Origin: Vannielia litorea
Lineage (GTDB): Bacteria; Pseudomonadota; Alphaproteobacteria; Rhodobacterales; Rhodobacteraceae
Assembly (NCBI RefSeq): GCF_019801175.1
Contig: NZ_JAHVJR010000002.1
Location: 434,001 to 498,000, forward strand
Direction: 5' to 3'
DNA: 64,000 nucleotides
The translations under genes were made by a program, and so were the position numbers. The notes under the pieces are model-generated. The model did no database searches, had not been told where the DNA came from, and saw only the letters and a program-made list of their open reading frames with translations. Positions 25,167 through 35,860 of this stretch are shown here, piece by piece (position 1 is the first letter of the stretch; each line of letters begins with the position of its first letter).

Positions 25167-26142
25167 AGGGCGCGGACTGATGCCAGCGCCATGCGTCGGC
25201 GATCATGGTGGCCATATCGGAGCGCTGCGGCGCCCAGCCCAGCTCTTCGACCGCGCGGCGGCTGCCGGAGACCAGTGCGGTGGCATCGCCGGGGCGGCGC
25301 GCGCCCTCGATCATCGGCACCTCGCGGTTGGTCACGGTACGGCTGGCATCGACCACCTCGCGGACCGAGAAGCCATCGCCAGAGCCGAGGCAGAAGACCC
25401 GGCTCTCGCGGCCCGACTTGAGCCACTCCAGCCCCTTCACATGGGCATCGACCAGATCGGAGACATGCACGTAGTCGCGGATGCAGGTGCCGTCGGGCGT
25501 GTTGTAATCGGTGCCGTAGATGGTGAGCGCATCGCGTTTGCCGGCGATGGCATCGAGCATCAGGGGGATCAGGTGGGTCTCGGGCAGGTGCTGCTCGCCC
25601 ACCTCTGCCTCCGGGTCCGACCCGGCGACGTTGAAGTAGCGGAAGATAACCGAGCGCAGCCCGTGGGCGGCCTCGAAATCGCCGAGCAGTTGCTCGATGG
25701 CGAGCTTGGAACTGCCGTAGGCATTGATCGGCTTCTGCTCGGTCTCCTCATCCAGCAGCACGCCATCCTGGTCGCCATAGGTGGCGCAGGTGGAGGAGAA
25801 GACGAAGTTGAGGCACCCGGCGGCTACAGCGGCATCGGCGAGGTTGGCCGCGCCGGTCACGTTCTCGCGCCAGTATTTGCCAGGATCGCGCATGCTCTCG
25901 CCCACCAGCGACAGCGCGGCGAAGTGCATCACCGCCACGGGGCGATAGGTGGCGAAGGCGGTGTCTATGCTGGCGCGGTCCAGCAGGTCGCCCTCATGGA
26001 GCGGGCCGAACTTGACCGCATCTCGCCAACCGGTGGAGAGGTTGTCGAAGGCCACGGGCACATAGCCCGCCGCCTTCAGCGCCTTGCAGGCATGGGCGCC
26101 GATAAAGCCTGCGCCCCCTGTGACCAGAACATGCTCAGCCAT
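25156..26142 (-). CDS. galE: UDP-glucose 4-epimerase
   Basis: GalE interconverts UDP-glucose and UDP-galactose. The 328-residue extended SDR has NAD-binding VTGGAGFIGAHACKALKAAG, FSSTCATYGD (catalytic Thr), YGSSKLAIEQLL (Tyr/Lys pair) and FRYFNVAGSDPEAEVGE. The loop HLIPLMLDAIAGKRD and DGTCIRDYVHVSDL are GalE signatures. With galU 12 bp upstream it supplies UDP-glucose and UDP-galactose to the neighbouring transferases. UDP-GlcNAc epimerase activity cannot be excluded. Confidence 0.92.
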   Translation of the reverse strand: MAEHVLVTGGAGFIGAHACKALKAAGYVPVAFDNLSTGWRDAVKFGPLHEGDLLDRASIDTAFATYRPVAVMHFAALSLVGESMRDPGKYWRENVTGAANLADAAVAAGCLNFVFSSTCATYGDQDGVLLDEETEQKPINAYGSSKLAIEQLLGDFEAAHGLRSVIFRYFNVAGSDPEAEVGEQHLPETHLIPLMLDAIAGKRDALTIYGTDYNTPDGTCIRDYVHVSDLVDAHVKGLEWLKSGRESRVFCLGSGDGFSVREVVDASRTVTNREVPMIEGARRPGDATALVSGSRRAVEELGWAPQRSDMATMIADAWRWHQSAPYER

Positions 26143-26154
26143 CGGGGCGGGCCT

Positions 26155-27045
26155 TTACTGGGCGGCTTTCTCGCTGGCCACCAGCTCTTGCAGGTAGCCC
26201 CAAAGCTCGTCGCGCAGCTCGTCGCGGCCAAGCCCGAAGGAGACGGTGGCTTGCAGGAAGCCTGCCTTGGAGCCGCAGTCGAAGCGCTCGCCGTTGAAAC
26301 GGTAGCCGTAGACGCCCTCTTTGCCGCCGATCTCCTCGGCGATGGCGTCGGTGAGTTGAATCTCGCCGCCGGTGCCCTTGTGCTTCTTGTTGAGGTTGTT
26401 CAGCACCTTGGGGGTGAGGATGTAGCGGCCGATCACGGCGAGGTTGGAGGGGGCATCCTCGGGCTTGGGCTTTTCGACCATGCCGGAGACCTTCACAAGG
26501 CTGCCGTTGTCTTCTTCGACCGCCAGAAGGCCGTAAGCGCCGGCCTTGGATTGCGGCACTTCCATCGCGGCGACCATGCAGCCACCGGTCTCGTTATGCG
26601 CCTCGACCATCTGCTGGAGGCAGGGCTTTTCGGCTGCGATCACGTCATCTGGGAGGATCACGGCGAAGGGTTCATTGCCGATCAGGCGGCGGGCGCACCA
26701 CACGGCGTGGCCGAGGCCGAGCGCTTTGTGCTGGCGGATATAGGCGATGGCGCCGCTTTCCATGTTGGTGTTCTTGAGCACCTCCATGAGCTGGTCCTTG
26801 CCCTTTTTGCGCAGTTCCTGCTCCAGCACGGGGGCGTGGTCGAAGTAATCCTCCAGCGCGCCTTTTCCGCGCGAGGTGACGAAGATGAACTCCTTGATCC
26901 CCGCCGCGCGCGCCTCGTCGATGGCGTATTGGATCAGCGGTCGGTCAACCAGGGTCATGATCTCCTTGGGGATGGATTTGGTCGCCGGGAGAAATCGTGT
27001 TCCGAGCCCCGCCACCGGGAAGATCGCCTTGGTCACTTTTTTCAT
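26155..27045 (-). CDS. galU: UTP-glucose-1-phosphate uridylyltransferase
   Basis: The 296 residues start KKVTKAIFPVAGLGTRFLP, with the nucleotide-binding GLGTRFLPATKSIPKEIM. They continue with LVDRPLIQYAIDEARAAG, VILPDDVIA (metal site) and FDCGSKAGFLQA. GalU makes UDP-glucose from UTP and glucose-1-phosphate. It starts after a 173-bp gap below the GT2 gene, and a separate promoter may lie there. The galE gene follows at 12 bp. Confidence 0.95.
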   Translation of the reverse strand: MKKVTKAIFPVAGLGTRFLPATKSIPKEIMTLVDRPLIQYAIDEARAAGIKEFIFVTSRGKGALEDYFDHAPVLEQELRKKGKDQLMEVLKNTNMESGAIAYIRQHKALGLGHAVWCARRLIGNEPFAVILPDDVIAAEKPCLQQMVEAHNETGGCMVAAMEVPQSKAGAYGLLAVEEDNGSLVKVSGMVEKPKPEDAPSNLAVIGRYILTPKVLNNLNKKHKGTGGEIQLTDAIAEEIGGKEGVYGYRFNGERFDCGSKAGFLQATVSFGLGRDELRDELWGYLQELVASEKAAQ

Positions 27046-27218
27046 TTTGGTCTCTTCAATCTGCTTCAGTCACATGGGCTTCGCCGGGGCGTGGCACTGT
27101 TGGCCGAGACGATAGGCGCAAACCCGTGAGGAAGAAACAGCCAAGCGCCCCATTTTGTTGCACTCGGGGCGGGATTCACGGGCGCGTGTTGGCCTATGGC
27201 CCGCGATTTGGGCGAAGG

Positions 27219-28481
27219 TCAGCTCTCGGGGCTGCGAAAAGTGGCAATCCGTGCCCGCTCGCGGGCAATCCGGGCGGCGCGGCGCCAGAGGCGGAAGGGC
27301 GGGTCGCTGCGCAGGGAGCGGCCGAAGAGGCCGCCGCGCTGGACCCAGACGCCCGCAGGGTCAAACCAGCTGGCGTGTTTGCGGGGCGTGCGGGAAAGGC
27401 GGAGGAGCGTGACGATCTTTTGGCCGGAGGCGGCATCGGCGCGGGCGCGGGCGAGCGCGCGGCGGAAGCCGATGAGACCGCAACTGCGCAGCTCGTGCGA
27501 GGTAGGGCCGGGGCCTTGGGGCAAGGGCTTGAAGGGGCTTTCGGCGGCGGCGAGCGGGGCAGGATCGGTGAGGGGGGCGGCCATCCCTTCGGCGATGCCG
27601 GCCTCGAGCGAAGGCATGAGCGGGGCTTCTTCTTCGGCGCTCAGGCGGCCCTGCTTGCGGTAGCGCGCGACCCGCTCGGCCTGCCCTTGGCGCAGGGCGT
27701 CCAGCGCCTCGGCGTGGCGCGGCGCGGGGCAGTGGCGGCGCAGGAAGAGCGCGGCGGAGCGGCCGATCTGGTGCAGGTCGGTGGGCGCGCGGTTGGCGCG
27801 GCGGGAGGCGTTGGCGGCAAAGCCGTGGTGGACCTGCGCGCGGGGTACGATGGCGGTTTGGCCACCCGAAGGCGCGAGGCGATGGGTGACATCGGTTTCG
27901 TCGAGAAAGAACCGGAACGCCGGGTCGAACCCGCCGATGGCGGTGAGGGCAGAGCGGCGGAAGGCGCAATTGGTTCCGTGAGTCTTGACGCAGCGCGCGC
28001 TGGGCCAGAGCGTGGTTTCCAATTCGTTAACGTCGAGCGCGATGTCGGCGCCGGTCTCGTCTGTTGCAACCCCTTGCCATTGCATGGAAATTCCGTTTCG
28101 GCCCCGCACGAAGCCGGTGCTGGCAATCACCGACGGGTCACTGAACGGCGCCAGAAGGCGCGAAAGCCAGGGCGGTTCGGGTGTGGCGTCATCGTCGATG
28201 AAGGCCACCAGCGGCGCGGCGGCCTGTGCGAGGCCAAGGTTGCGGGCCGCAGAGATGTTGGCCTCGTCGAACTCTACCAGTTTCATCCGCTGAGAAAGGT
28301 TAAGCTCCCGCGCGACGGCGAGGCCTGCCGGGTCGGCCACGAGGATCAGCTCGAAGGCGCGGTGAGTCTGGAAGCGATAGGCAGGGAGGTTGCGGCGCAG
28401 CTCGGCAGCGCGGCTCCGGCTGACGATGATGACGCTGGCCTGCGGCCCCGCCTCGCCCGCCGCCGCCGCGCCCTCACTCAT
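27219..28481 (-). CDS. Glycosyltransferase family 2 protein
   Basis: The N-terminal ~230 residues form a GT-A domain: SVIIVSRSRAAELRRNLPAY, ISAARNLGLAQAAAPLVAFI, DDDATPEPPWLSRLL (DDD metal site) and FFLDETDVTHRL. The C-terminal ~170 residues are rich in Ala, Arg and Pro and have no recognised fold, so they may contact the membrane or partners. The start overlaps the kdsB stop by 4 bp (ATGA). Sugar specificity is not readable from the sequence. Confidence 0.85.
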   Translation of the reverse strand: MSEGAAAAGEAGPQASVIIVSRSRAAELRRNLPAYRFQTHRAFELILVADPAGLAVARELNLSQRMKLVEFDEANISAARNLGLAQAAAPLVAFIDDDATPEPPWLSRLLAPFSDPSVIASTGFVRGRNGISMQWQGVATDETGADIALDVNELETTLWPSARCVKTHGTNCAFRRSALTAIGGFDPAFRFFLDETDVTHRLAPSGGQTAIVPRAQVHHGFAANASRRANRAPTDLHQIGRSAALFLRRHCPAPRHAEALDALRQGQAERVARYRKQGRLSAEEEAPLMPSLEAGIAEGMAAPLTDPAPLAAAESPFKPLPQGPGPTSHELRSCGLIGFRRALARARADAASGQKIVTLLRLSRTPRKHASWFDPAGVWVQRGGLFGRSLRSDPPFRLWRRAARIARERARIATFRSPES

Positions 28482-29278
28482 TCAACGCCCATCTGCGCCA
28501 GCATGGCCTCGATCCGGGGGGCGTCTTCGGGGTTGTTGAGCTCCCAGAAGGCGCGCCCGCGCCCCTCGACCTCGACGCAGAGCACCCGGCGGCCCTGCTC
28601 CAGAAAGCGGAGTTGCTCCAGCCCCTCCAGCGTTTCCAGCGGTCCGACGGGCCAGGAGGGGTAGGCGGCGAGGGCATCGGGGCGATATGCGTAGACGCCG
28701 ACATGGTGGAACACCGGCGTGGCGGCTTCGGGAGCGTACGCCTCGGAGGTGAAGGGGATCACCTCCTTGGAGAAGTAGAGCGCGGAGCGGTCATGCCCGA
28801 AGACGGCGGTGGTGCCGCCGACGCGGCCTGCCTTGCGGTCGGCCAGAAAGGCATTCAGCGCGGCGCCGTCGCAGCGCAGCACGGGCGTGGCGATTTCGGC
28901 AGAGGGTTCGGCACGGGCGGCGGCGACGAGATCGGTGATGAACCACGCCGGGGTCAGCGGGGCATCGCCTTGCAGGTTCACCACCACATCGAAGCTTTCG
29001 GCCATGTTGGCCACGGCCTCGGCGCAGCGCTCGGTGCCGTTGCGGGCCTCGGGCGAGGTCATCACCACCTCGGCGCCGAAGGCCTCTGCCGCCGTACGGA
29101 TGCGGTCATCATCGGTGGCGACCACCACGCGGGGGCTGCCCTCGACCGCCTGCGCGGCCTCCCAACTGCGCTGGATCAGGCTCTTCTCGATGCCGGACGC
29201 GCCGCGCAGGGTGGCCAGCGGTTTGCCGGGGTAGCGCTGCGAGGCGTAGCGGGCGGGGATGACGATGAGAAAGGACAA
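28478..29278 (-). CDS. kdsB: 3-deoxy-manno-octulosonate cytidylyltransferase (CMP-Kdo synthetase)
   Basis: KdsB activates Kdo as CMP-Kdo for lipid A core or capsule linker synthesis. The 266 residues show IPARYASQRYPGKPLATLRG, VVATDDDRIRTAAEAFGAEV, NGTERCAEAV, VVNLQGDAPL and HVGVYAYRPDALAAY. The start codon is TTG (29276-29278 on the plus strand reads CAA), 3 bp after the cysQ stop; no ATG is available before the conserved N-terminus. It carries two intron-free overlaps typical of this operon. It may serve LPS core, capsule, or both. Confidence 0.93.
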   Translation of the reverse strand: MSFLIVIPARYASQRYPGKPLATLRGASGIEKSLIQRSWEAAQAVEGSPRVVVATDDDRIRTAAEAFGAEVVMTSPEARNGTERCAEAVANMAESFDVVVNLQGDAPLTPAWFITDLVAAARAEPSAEIATPVLRCDGAALNAFLADRKAGRVGGTTAVFGHDRSALYFSKEVIPFTSEAYAPEAATPVFHHVGVYAYRPDALAAYPSWPVGPLETLEGLEQLRFLEQGRRVLCVEVEGRGRAFWELNNPEDAPRIEAMLAQMGVE

Positions 29279-29281
29279 GCG

Positions 29282-30079
<798 letters not shown>

Positions 30080-30110
30080 CGTTCTCTCCTTCAACTCGCG
30101 GCTCCGTCAA

Positions 30111-30138
30111 TTGACTGCCGGTCCGCGCCCCTTATGGT
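30111..30138 (+). promoter_or_regulatory. Possible sigma-70 promoter of the exporter permease gene
   Basis: TTGACT (30111-30116) and TATGGT (30133-30138) are separated by 16 bp in the 132-bp gap between divergent cysQ and the KpsM-like gene. The ATG at 30212 lies 73 bp downstream. It was judged by eye only. Confidence 0.4.
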
Positions 30139-30211
30139 TTGGCGTCAAAGTTTCGGCAAGTTTTGCGTGCAAGGTTGCCGGGCAGGCAGCGCCAAGAGGC
30201 GGCACAGGCAG

Positions 30212-31033
30212 ATGTTCGAGAAGCAAACCCCAAGAACGCCCTACGGCTCGGCTCTGGCGATGCTGGAGCTGATCTATCACGCCACGGTGCGCGAGGTGCG
30301 CAAGGGCAGCGGCAACGCCGTGTGGGGCCTTGTGATGAACATGCTCCAGACGGTCATTCTGGTGGGCATCTTCTACTTCATGTTCACCATTCTGGGCATG
30401 AAGAAGAACGCCGTGCGCGGGGATTTCGTGCTCTACATCATGAGCGGGATCTTCATGTTCATGACGCATATCAAGGCGATGGGCGCGGTGGTGGGCTCGG
30501 AGGGGCCGGCCTCGGCGATGATGAAGCACGCGCCGATGAACACGCTTGTGGCGATCTGCTCGGCGGCGCTGGCGAGCCTATACACGCAGCTGCTCTCGGC
30601 CTCGATGGTGCTGTTCATCTACCACGTGGCGATCAACCCGATCGAGTTTTACGACCCGATGGGCACCTTTGCGATGTTTCTCTTGGCGTGGTTCTCGGGC
30701 GTTGCGGTGGGCATGCTGTTTCTGTCGATCAACCCTTGGGCGCCGGATGCGGTCTCAATCATTTCAAGCATTTACTCGCGGGCCAACATGGTGGCTTCGG
30801 GCAAGATGTTTCTCGCCAACAGCCTGCCGGCCTACATGCTGCCGTTCTTCGACTGGAACCCGCTGTTCCACACGATCGATCAGGCGCGGGGGTTCGCCTT
30901 TATCAATTACAACCCGCATTACAGCTCGATCACCTATCCGGTGCTGCTGTCACTCACGCTGATCATGCTGGGGCTGCTGGGCGAGTTCTTTACCCGCAAG
31001 CGGGTCTCGATGAGCTGGAACGCCAAGCGCTGA
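30212..31033 (+). CDS. ABC-2-type polysaccharide exporter permease (KpsM-like)
   Basis: The 273-residue protein has an N-terminal cytosolic segment with an amphipathic LELIYHATVREVRKG, then six predicted membrane segments. Examples are VILVGIFYFMFTIL, VLYIMSGIFMFMTH, MVLFIYHVAI, MFLLAWFSGVAVGMLFL and LTLIMLGLLGEFF. The layout matches KpsM/Wzm permeases of capsule export. No ATP-binding partner (KpsT) or KpsE/D is in the window. It is divergent from the sulfotransferase/CysQ operon and probably exports its polymer. The frame upstream of 30212 overlaps cysQ and was dropped; CAAGAGG lies 17 bp before and ACAGG 4 bp before the ATG. Confidence 0.82.
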   Translation: MFEKQTPRTPYGSALAMLELIYHATVREVRKGSGNAVWGLVMNMLQTVILVGIFYFMFTILGMKKNAVRGDFVLYIMSGIFMFMTHIKAMGAVVGSEGPASAMMKHAPMNTLVAICSAALASLYTQLLSASMVLFIYHVAINPIEFYDPMGTFAMFLLAWFSGVAVGMLFLSINPWAPDAVSIISSIYSRANMVASGKMFLANSLPAYMLPFFDWNPLFHTIDQARGFAFINYNPHYSSITYPVLLSLTLIMLGLLGEFFTRKRVSMSWNAKR

Positions 31034-31106
31034 GGCGGCTGCGTGGCGGCAGCGTGCGGTGGGGCAGGGATTTGGCCGGAAATGGCGTTAACCCCATAAA
31101 ACATTG

Positions 31107-31149
31107 ATGCACAACTGATGCACATCCCATGCACATCTTATGCATACGC
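31107..31149 (-). repeat. Phased intergenic repeat: four TGCAT words at 11-bp spacing (copy 2)
   Basis: ATGCA (TGCAT on the minus strand) starts at 31107, 31118, 31129 and 31140, exactly 11 bp apart. The far end is bounded by TACGC, mirroring the GCGTA of copy 1. Identity with 9012-9054 is 39/43. It lies 73 bp past the KpsM-like stop and 37 bp before the end of the convergent dehydratase gene. It is therefore not in a promoter. Relative to the upstream gene it has the same orientation as copy 1 has to gltD. Confidence 0.7.
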
Positions 31150-31186
31150 GATATTCGCCCGCCTTGGTTAAGTTAACCCGCCGCGC

Positions 31187-32356
31187 TCACCGCGCGACCT
31201 CGTAGGCGGCGATGAAATCGCGGTCAGGCGAGACGCCGAGGCCCGACCCTTCGGGGACCGCGGCGTAGCCGCCGGTGCGGGCGACCTGGCCCTGGATATC
31301 GAGCGGCTCTTCGAGCAGGTCGTCGCGGAACTTGTTGTCGGTCGTGTCGAACTCCAGCATCGGCTCCCACGGAAAGAGGCCGCCGGGCAGGGGCGGCATG
31401 GCGGCGAGGAGGTGGAGGTTGCAGGCAACCGCGATGGCCGAGCCCCAGACGTGATTCACGACGGGCGTGAAATGGGCGTGGCAGAGGGCGAGCACGCGGA
31501 GATACTCGGTGACGCCGCCGAGGGCGCAGACCTCGGGCTGGGCGATATCGAGCGCGCGGGCCTCCAGCAGCGCGCGCCAGCCCCAGCGATTGAACTCCAC
31601 CTCGCCGCCCGAGATGTTGGTGGTCAGCCCGGTGCGCAGCTCGCGGTAGCCGTCGTAATCCTCGGGCGCGACGGGCTCTTCGAACCAGTAGGGCGCGAAC
31701 TCCTCCATCGCGCGGCCGACGTAGAAGGCATCGGCGGTGGTGTAGCAGTGGTTGGCATCGACCATGAAGCGGAAGTCGTCGCCCACCCCGCGGCGGACGG
31801 CCTCGATCAGGCGGATGTCATCCCGCGGGCCGAGGCCGACCTTCATCTTGGTGGCGGCGAAGCCCATGCCCTTGATGGCGGCGGCCTCATCAGGGAAGCG
31901 GGCGACCAGCTCGTCGGCGGATTCGGGGCGGAGCATCATGCCATAGCCGTAGACCGGCAGGCGGGCGCGGTGGCGGCCACCGACCATCTGGCAGAGCGGC
32001 AGGCCGGCGACCTTGCCGGCGATGTCCCAGAGCGCGATGTCGACGCCGGAGAGGGACTGCATGGGCATGCCCTTTTGCCCGTGGTCGCGTAGGAGGTTGT
32101 AGACCTTGTGCCAGATCACGTCGCGGTCCAGCGGGTCCATGCCCAGCACCATCGGGGCGATTACCTGCTCGACGATGGCGCGGTTGGCCAGCGCCACGTT
32201 GCCCGCGCCGAAGCATTCGCCCCAGCCGGTGATGCCCTCATCGGTTTCGACCTCGACGAGATGGGCGGTGCGCTGGTGGTAATACTGCTGCGAGTAGCCG
32301 AGCGGTTCCGGCAGGTCGTAGCGCAGCACGTGGCTGGTGACTTTGGTGATTTTCAT
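31187..32356 (-). CDS. Enolase-superfamily sugar-acid dehydratase/racemase (mandelate racemase subgroup)
   Basis: The 389 residues have an N-terminal capping domain (ITKVTSHVLRYDL...GWGECF) and a TIM-barrel. The KxK pair is TKMKVG. Metal ligands are in FMVDANHCY, WFEEPVAPEDY and ISGGEVEF, and a late His is in VVNHVWGSA. This Lys/His layout is that of the mandelate racemase subgroup, which dehydrates or racemises sugar acids. The substrate cannot be named. No transporter or other catabolic genes adjoin it. Confidence 0.85.
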   Translation of the reverse strand: MKITKVTSHVLRYDLPEPLGYSQQYYHQRTAHLVEVETDEGITGWGECFGAGNVALANRAIVEQVIAPMVLGMDPLDRDVIWHKVYNLLRDHGQKGMPMQSLSGVDIALWDIAGKVAGLPLCQMVGGRHRARLPVYGYGMMLRPESADELVARFPDEAAAIKGMGFAATKMKVGLGPRDDIRLIEAVRRGVGDDFRFMVDANHCYTTADAFYVGRAMEEFAPYWFEEPVAPEDYDGYRELRTGLTTNISGGEVEFNRWGWRALLEARALDIAQPEVCALGGVTEYLRVLALCHAHFTPVVNHVWGSAIAVACNLHLLAAMPPLPGGLFPWEPMLEFDTTDNKFRDDLLEEPLDIQGQVARTGGYAAVPEGSGLGVSPDRDFIAAYEVAR

Positions 32357-32502
32357 GGTGGCCTCCCTCGGATGGGAGGATGGCGGGGGCGGCGGGGGAT
32401 TGGAAGGGGGCGGCTCTTCGCGGGCTGCGCCCGGTCATCGCCCCTGTGCGGGTGTCGCGGCCGGGGCGGGGGCGAAGACGCCTCGAAGGGCGGATGAGCG
32501 GG

Positions 32503-33108
32503 TCAGGTGACGACGCGAAGGGTCACGTTGAGGCGGCCGCCTTGGGGCAGAAGGGTGGAGGTGCCGGGCTTGAGGCGGTCGATGCCGTGGAAGGCGCGGC
32601 GGGCCTCGCCTGCGAGCACGCAGACATCGCCGGAGTGGAGCCATGTGGAGGCGGTGGGGTCGGAGCGGAAGAGGCCGCCGACGCGGAAGAGGGCATCGTC
32701 TCCCAGCGAGATGGAGACCACGGGCATGGAGAAGTCGCTCTCGTCGATATCCTGATGCAGGCCCATGCGGGCGCTTTCGGCGTAGTAGTTGACGAGGCAG
32801 CACTCGGGGGCGCGGTCCACGCCGCTGACCTGTTGCCAGATGGCGCGCACCTCGGGCGGGATGGGCGGCCATGCGACGCCCGAAGGGTGGCGCGGCTCGT
32901 AGCGGTAGCCGCGACGGTCGGAGACCCAGCCGAAGGCGCCCGCCGAGGTCATCTTGACGGACATCTTCTTTCCGAACCGGGTTTCGGGGTGAAACAACGG
33001 CGCGGCCTCGGCCACGCGACGCAGCGCGGCGACCATCGCGTCCTGCGCCGGGCGGTCGATCAGGCCGGGATAGAGACGAATCCCGTGAAAATCGAGCGGG
33101 GCTGTCAT
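32503..33108 (-). CDS. alkB: AlkB-type Fe(II)/2-oxoglutarate dioxygenase
   Basis: The 201-residue protein repairs alkylated bases (1-methyladenine, 3-methylcytosine) by oxidative demethylation. The double-stranded beta-helix carries the iron ligands HQDIDE (HxD) and FHGIDRL (His). The 2-oxoglutarate-binding RLNVTLR (R-x5-R) lies at the C-terminus. NYYAESARMGLHQD and GDVCVLAGEARRAFHG are typical AlkB stretches. The start ATG overlaps the GNAT stop by 4 bp (ATGA), so the pair is co-translated. No ada gene is nearby. Confidence 0.92.
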   Translation of the reverse strand: MTAPLDFHGIRLYPGLIDRPAQDAMVAALRRVAEAAPLFHPETRFGKKMSVKMTSAGAFGWVSDRRGYRYEPRHPSGVAWPPIPPEVRAIWQQVSGVDRAPECCLVNYYAESARMGLHQDIDESDFSMPVVSISLGDDALFRVGGLFRSDPTASTWLHSGDVCVLAGEARRAFHGIDRLKPGTSTLLPQGGRLNVTLRVVT

Positions 33109-33677
33109 GCCCGCTCTGCCAGCACATGCTCCCAAGCGGTGCGCTCCAGCCGCCAGCATTGGCGCAGGCCGGGGCCGGTGCCGTAATCGAGCATCGCATC
33201 GTGATCGTGCACCGCGCCGAGCCTGCCGGTGGCGGTTTGGGAGCGGATGTTGCCGGGGTCGATGTGGAGCCAGACGGTCTCGGACACCGCGAAGGCATGG
33301 CCGAACATCAGCCGCTTCAGCTCGAAGTTGGTGCCGCCGCCCCAGTGATCGCAGGTCAGGAAGGTGAAGCCGACGGAGGGCACGCAAGGCGCATCGGTGG
33401 TGGCGTAGTAGCGGGAGGTGCCGATGACGCGGCCTGTGGGCGCCTCGCGCACTGTAAGGGCTGTGCCGGAGGCAAACAGCAGGTCGAAATAGGGGCCGAA
33501 GACCTCGGGCCGCCAGCGCTCGGTGGCGGGGTGTCCGGCCCAGATTTGCGGGTCGGCGGCGGCCTTTGCCAGCGACGCGCGGTCGTCCTCGCACAGGGGG
33601 CGCAGTGCCAGCCGGGCGCTCACCAGCAGCGGCTGCGGCTCGAACCCCTCTGCGAGATTGCCCAAGAATCCGGTCAT
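33105..33677 (-). CDS. GNAT-family N-acetyltransferase (RimJ/RimL-like)
   Basis: The 190-residue product begins at ATG 33677 (TTGGAG 6 bp upstream); an earlier in-frame ATG at 33704 has no ribosome site. LVSARLALRPLCEDDRASL, GRVIGTSRYYA and the central WGGGTNFELKRLMFGHAF match the Acetyltransf_3 group. HIDPGNIRSQTATGRLGA replaces the usual HxxN-x-xS-xxV-xEKxGF. The substrate (protein N-terminus or small amine) is unknown. It is coupled to alkB downstream by ATGA. Confidence 0.82.
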   Translation of the reverse strand: MTGFLGNLAEGFEPQPLLVSARLALRPLCEDDRASLAKAAADPQIWAGHPATERWRPEVFGPYFDLLFASGTALTVREAPTGRVIGTSRYYATTDAPCVPSVGFTFLTCDHWGGGTNFELKRLMFGHAFAVSETVWLHIDPGNIRSQTATGRLGAVHDHDAMLDYGTGPGLRQCWRLERTAWEHVLAERA

Positions 33678-33724
33678 TGGCTCCAATCCATGCGATTTTC
33701 CCACAGATTCATCCCTTCACATGT

Positions 33725-33754
33725 GTTGCAGCCGCGCAACCGCCTCCTTATATA
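33725..33754 (+). promoter_or_regulatory. Candidate dnaK promoter (sigma-70 or RpoH type)
   Basis: TTGCAG (33726-33731) and TATATA (33749-33754, within CCTTATATA) are 17 bp apart in the dnaK upstream gap. The CCTTATATA form of the -10 also resembles alphaproteobacterial RpoH promoters. The dnaK ATG is 110 bp downstream. No CIRCE inverted repeat was seen. Confidence 0.45.
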
Positions 33755-33864
33755 CCCTTCGAAGCTCGGTCGGGGGCCCAACCCCGGCCACTTGGGATCG
33801 GGTGTCAGGGGCCTCTCAGAGGACCTGTTGCCCACAACATCGCCGAATGAAGAGGTAGAGTATA

Positions 33865-35781
<1,917 letters not shown>

Positions 35782-35808
35782 TCGCACGTTGATGTAACCC
35801 GGGATAGG

Positions 35809-35830
35809 CCGGTCCGGGAAACCGGGCCGG
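35809..35830 (+). other. Stem-loop between dnaK and dnaJ
   Basis: A 9-bp GC-rich stem (CCGGTCCGG 35809-35817 with CCGGGCCGG 35822-35830, one G-T pair) is closed by a GAAA tetraloop. No T-run follows, so it is more likely an attenuator or RNA-stability element than a full terminator. It could account for different DnaK and DnaJ levels. Confidence 0.5.
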
Positions 35831-35860
35831 TCTTCGCGGTTCAAGGGAAAGGGCGATCAG

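Noticed and set aside
33721..33864. CIRCE element upstream of dnaK
   Set aside because: No TTAGCACTC-type inverted repeat is present; a sigma-70/RpoH-like promoter fits better.
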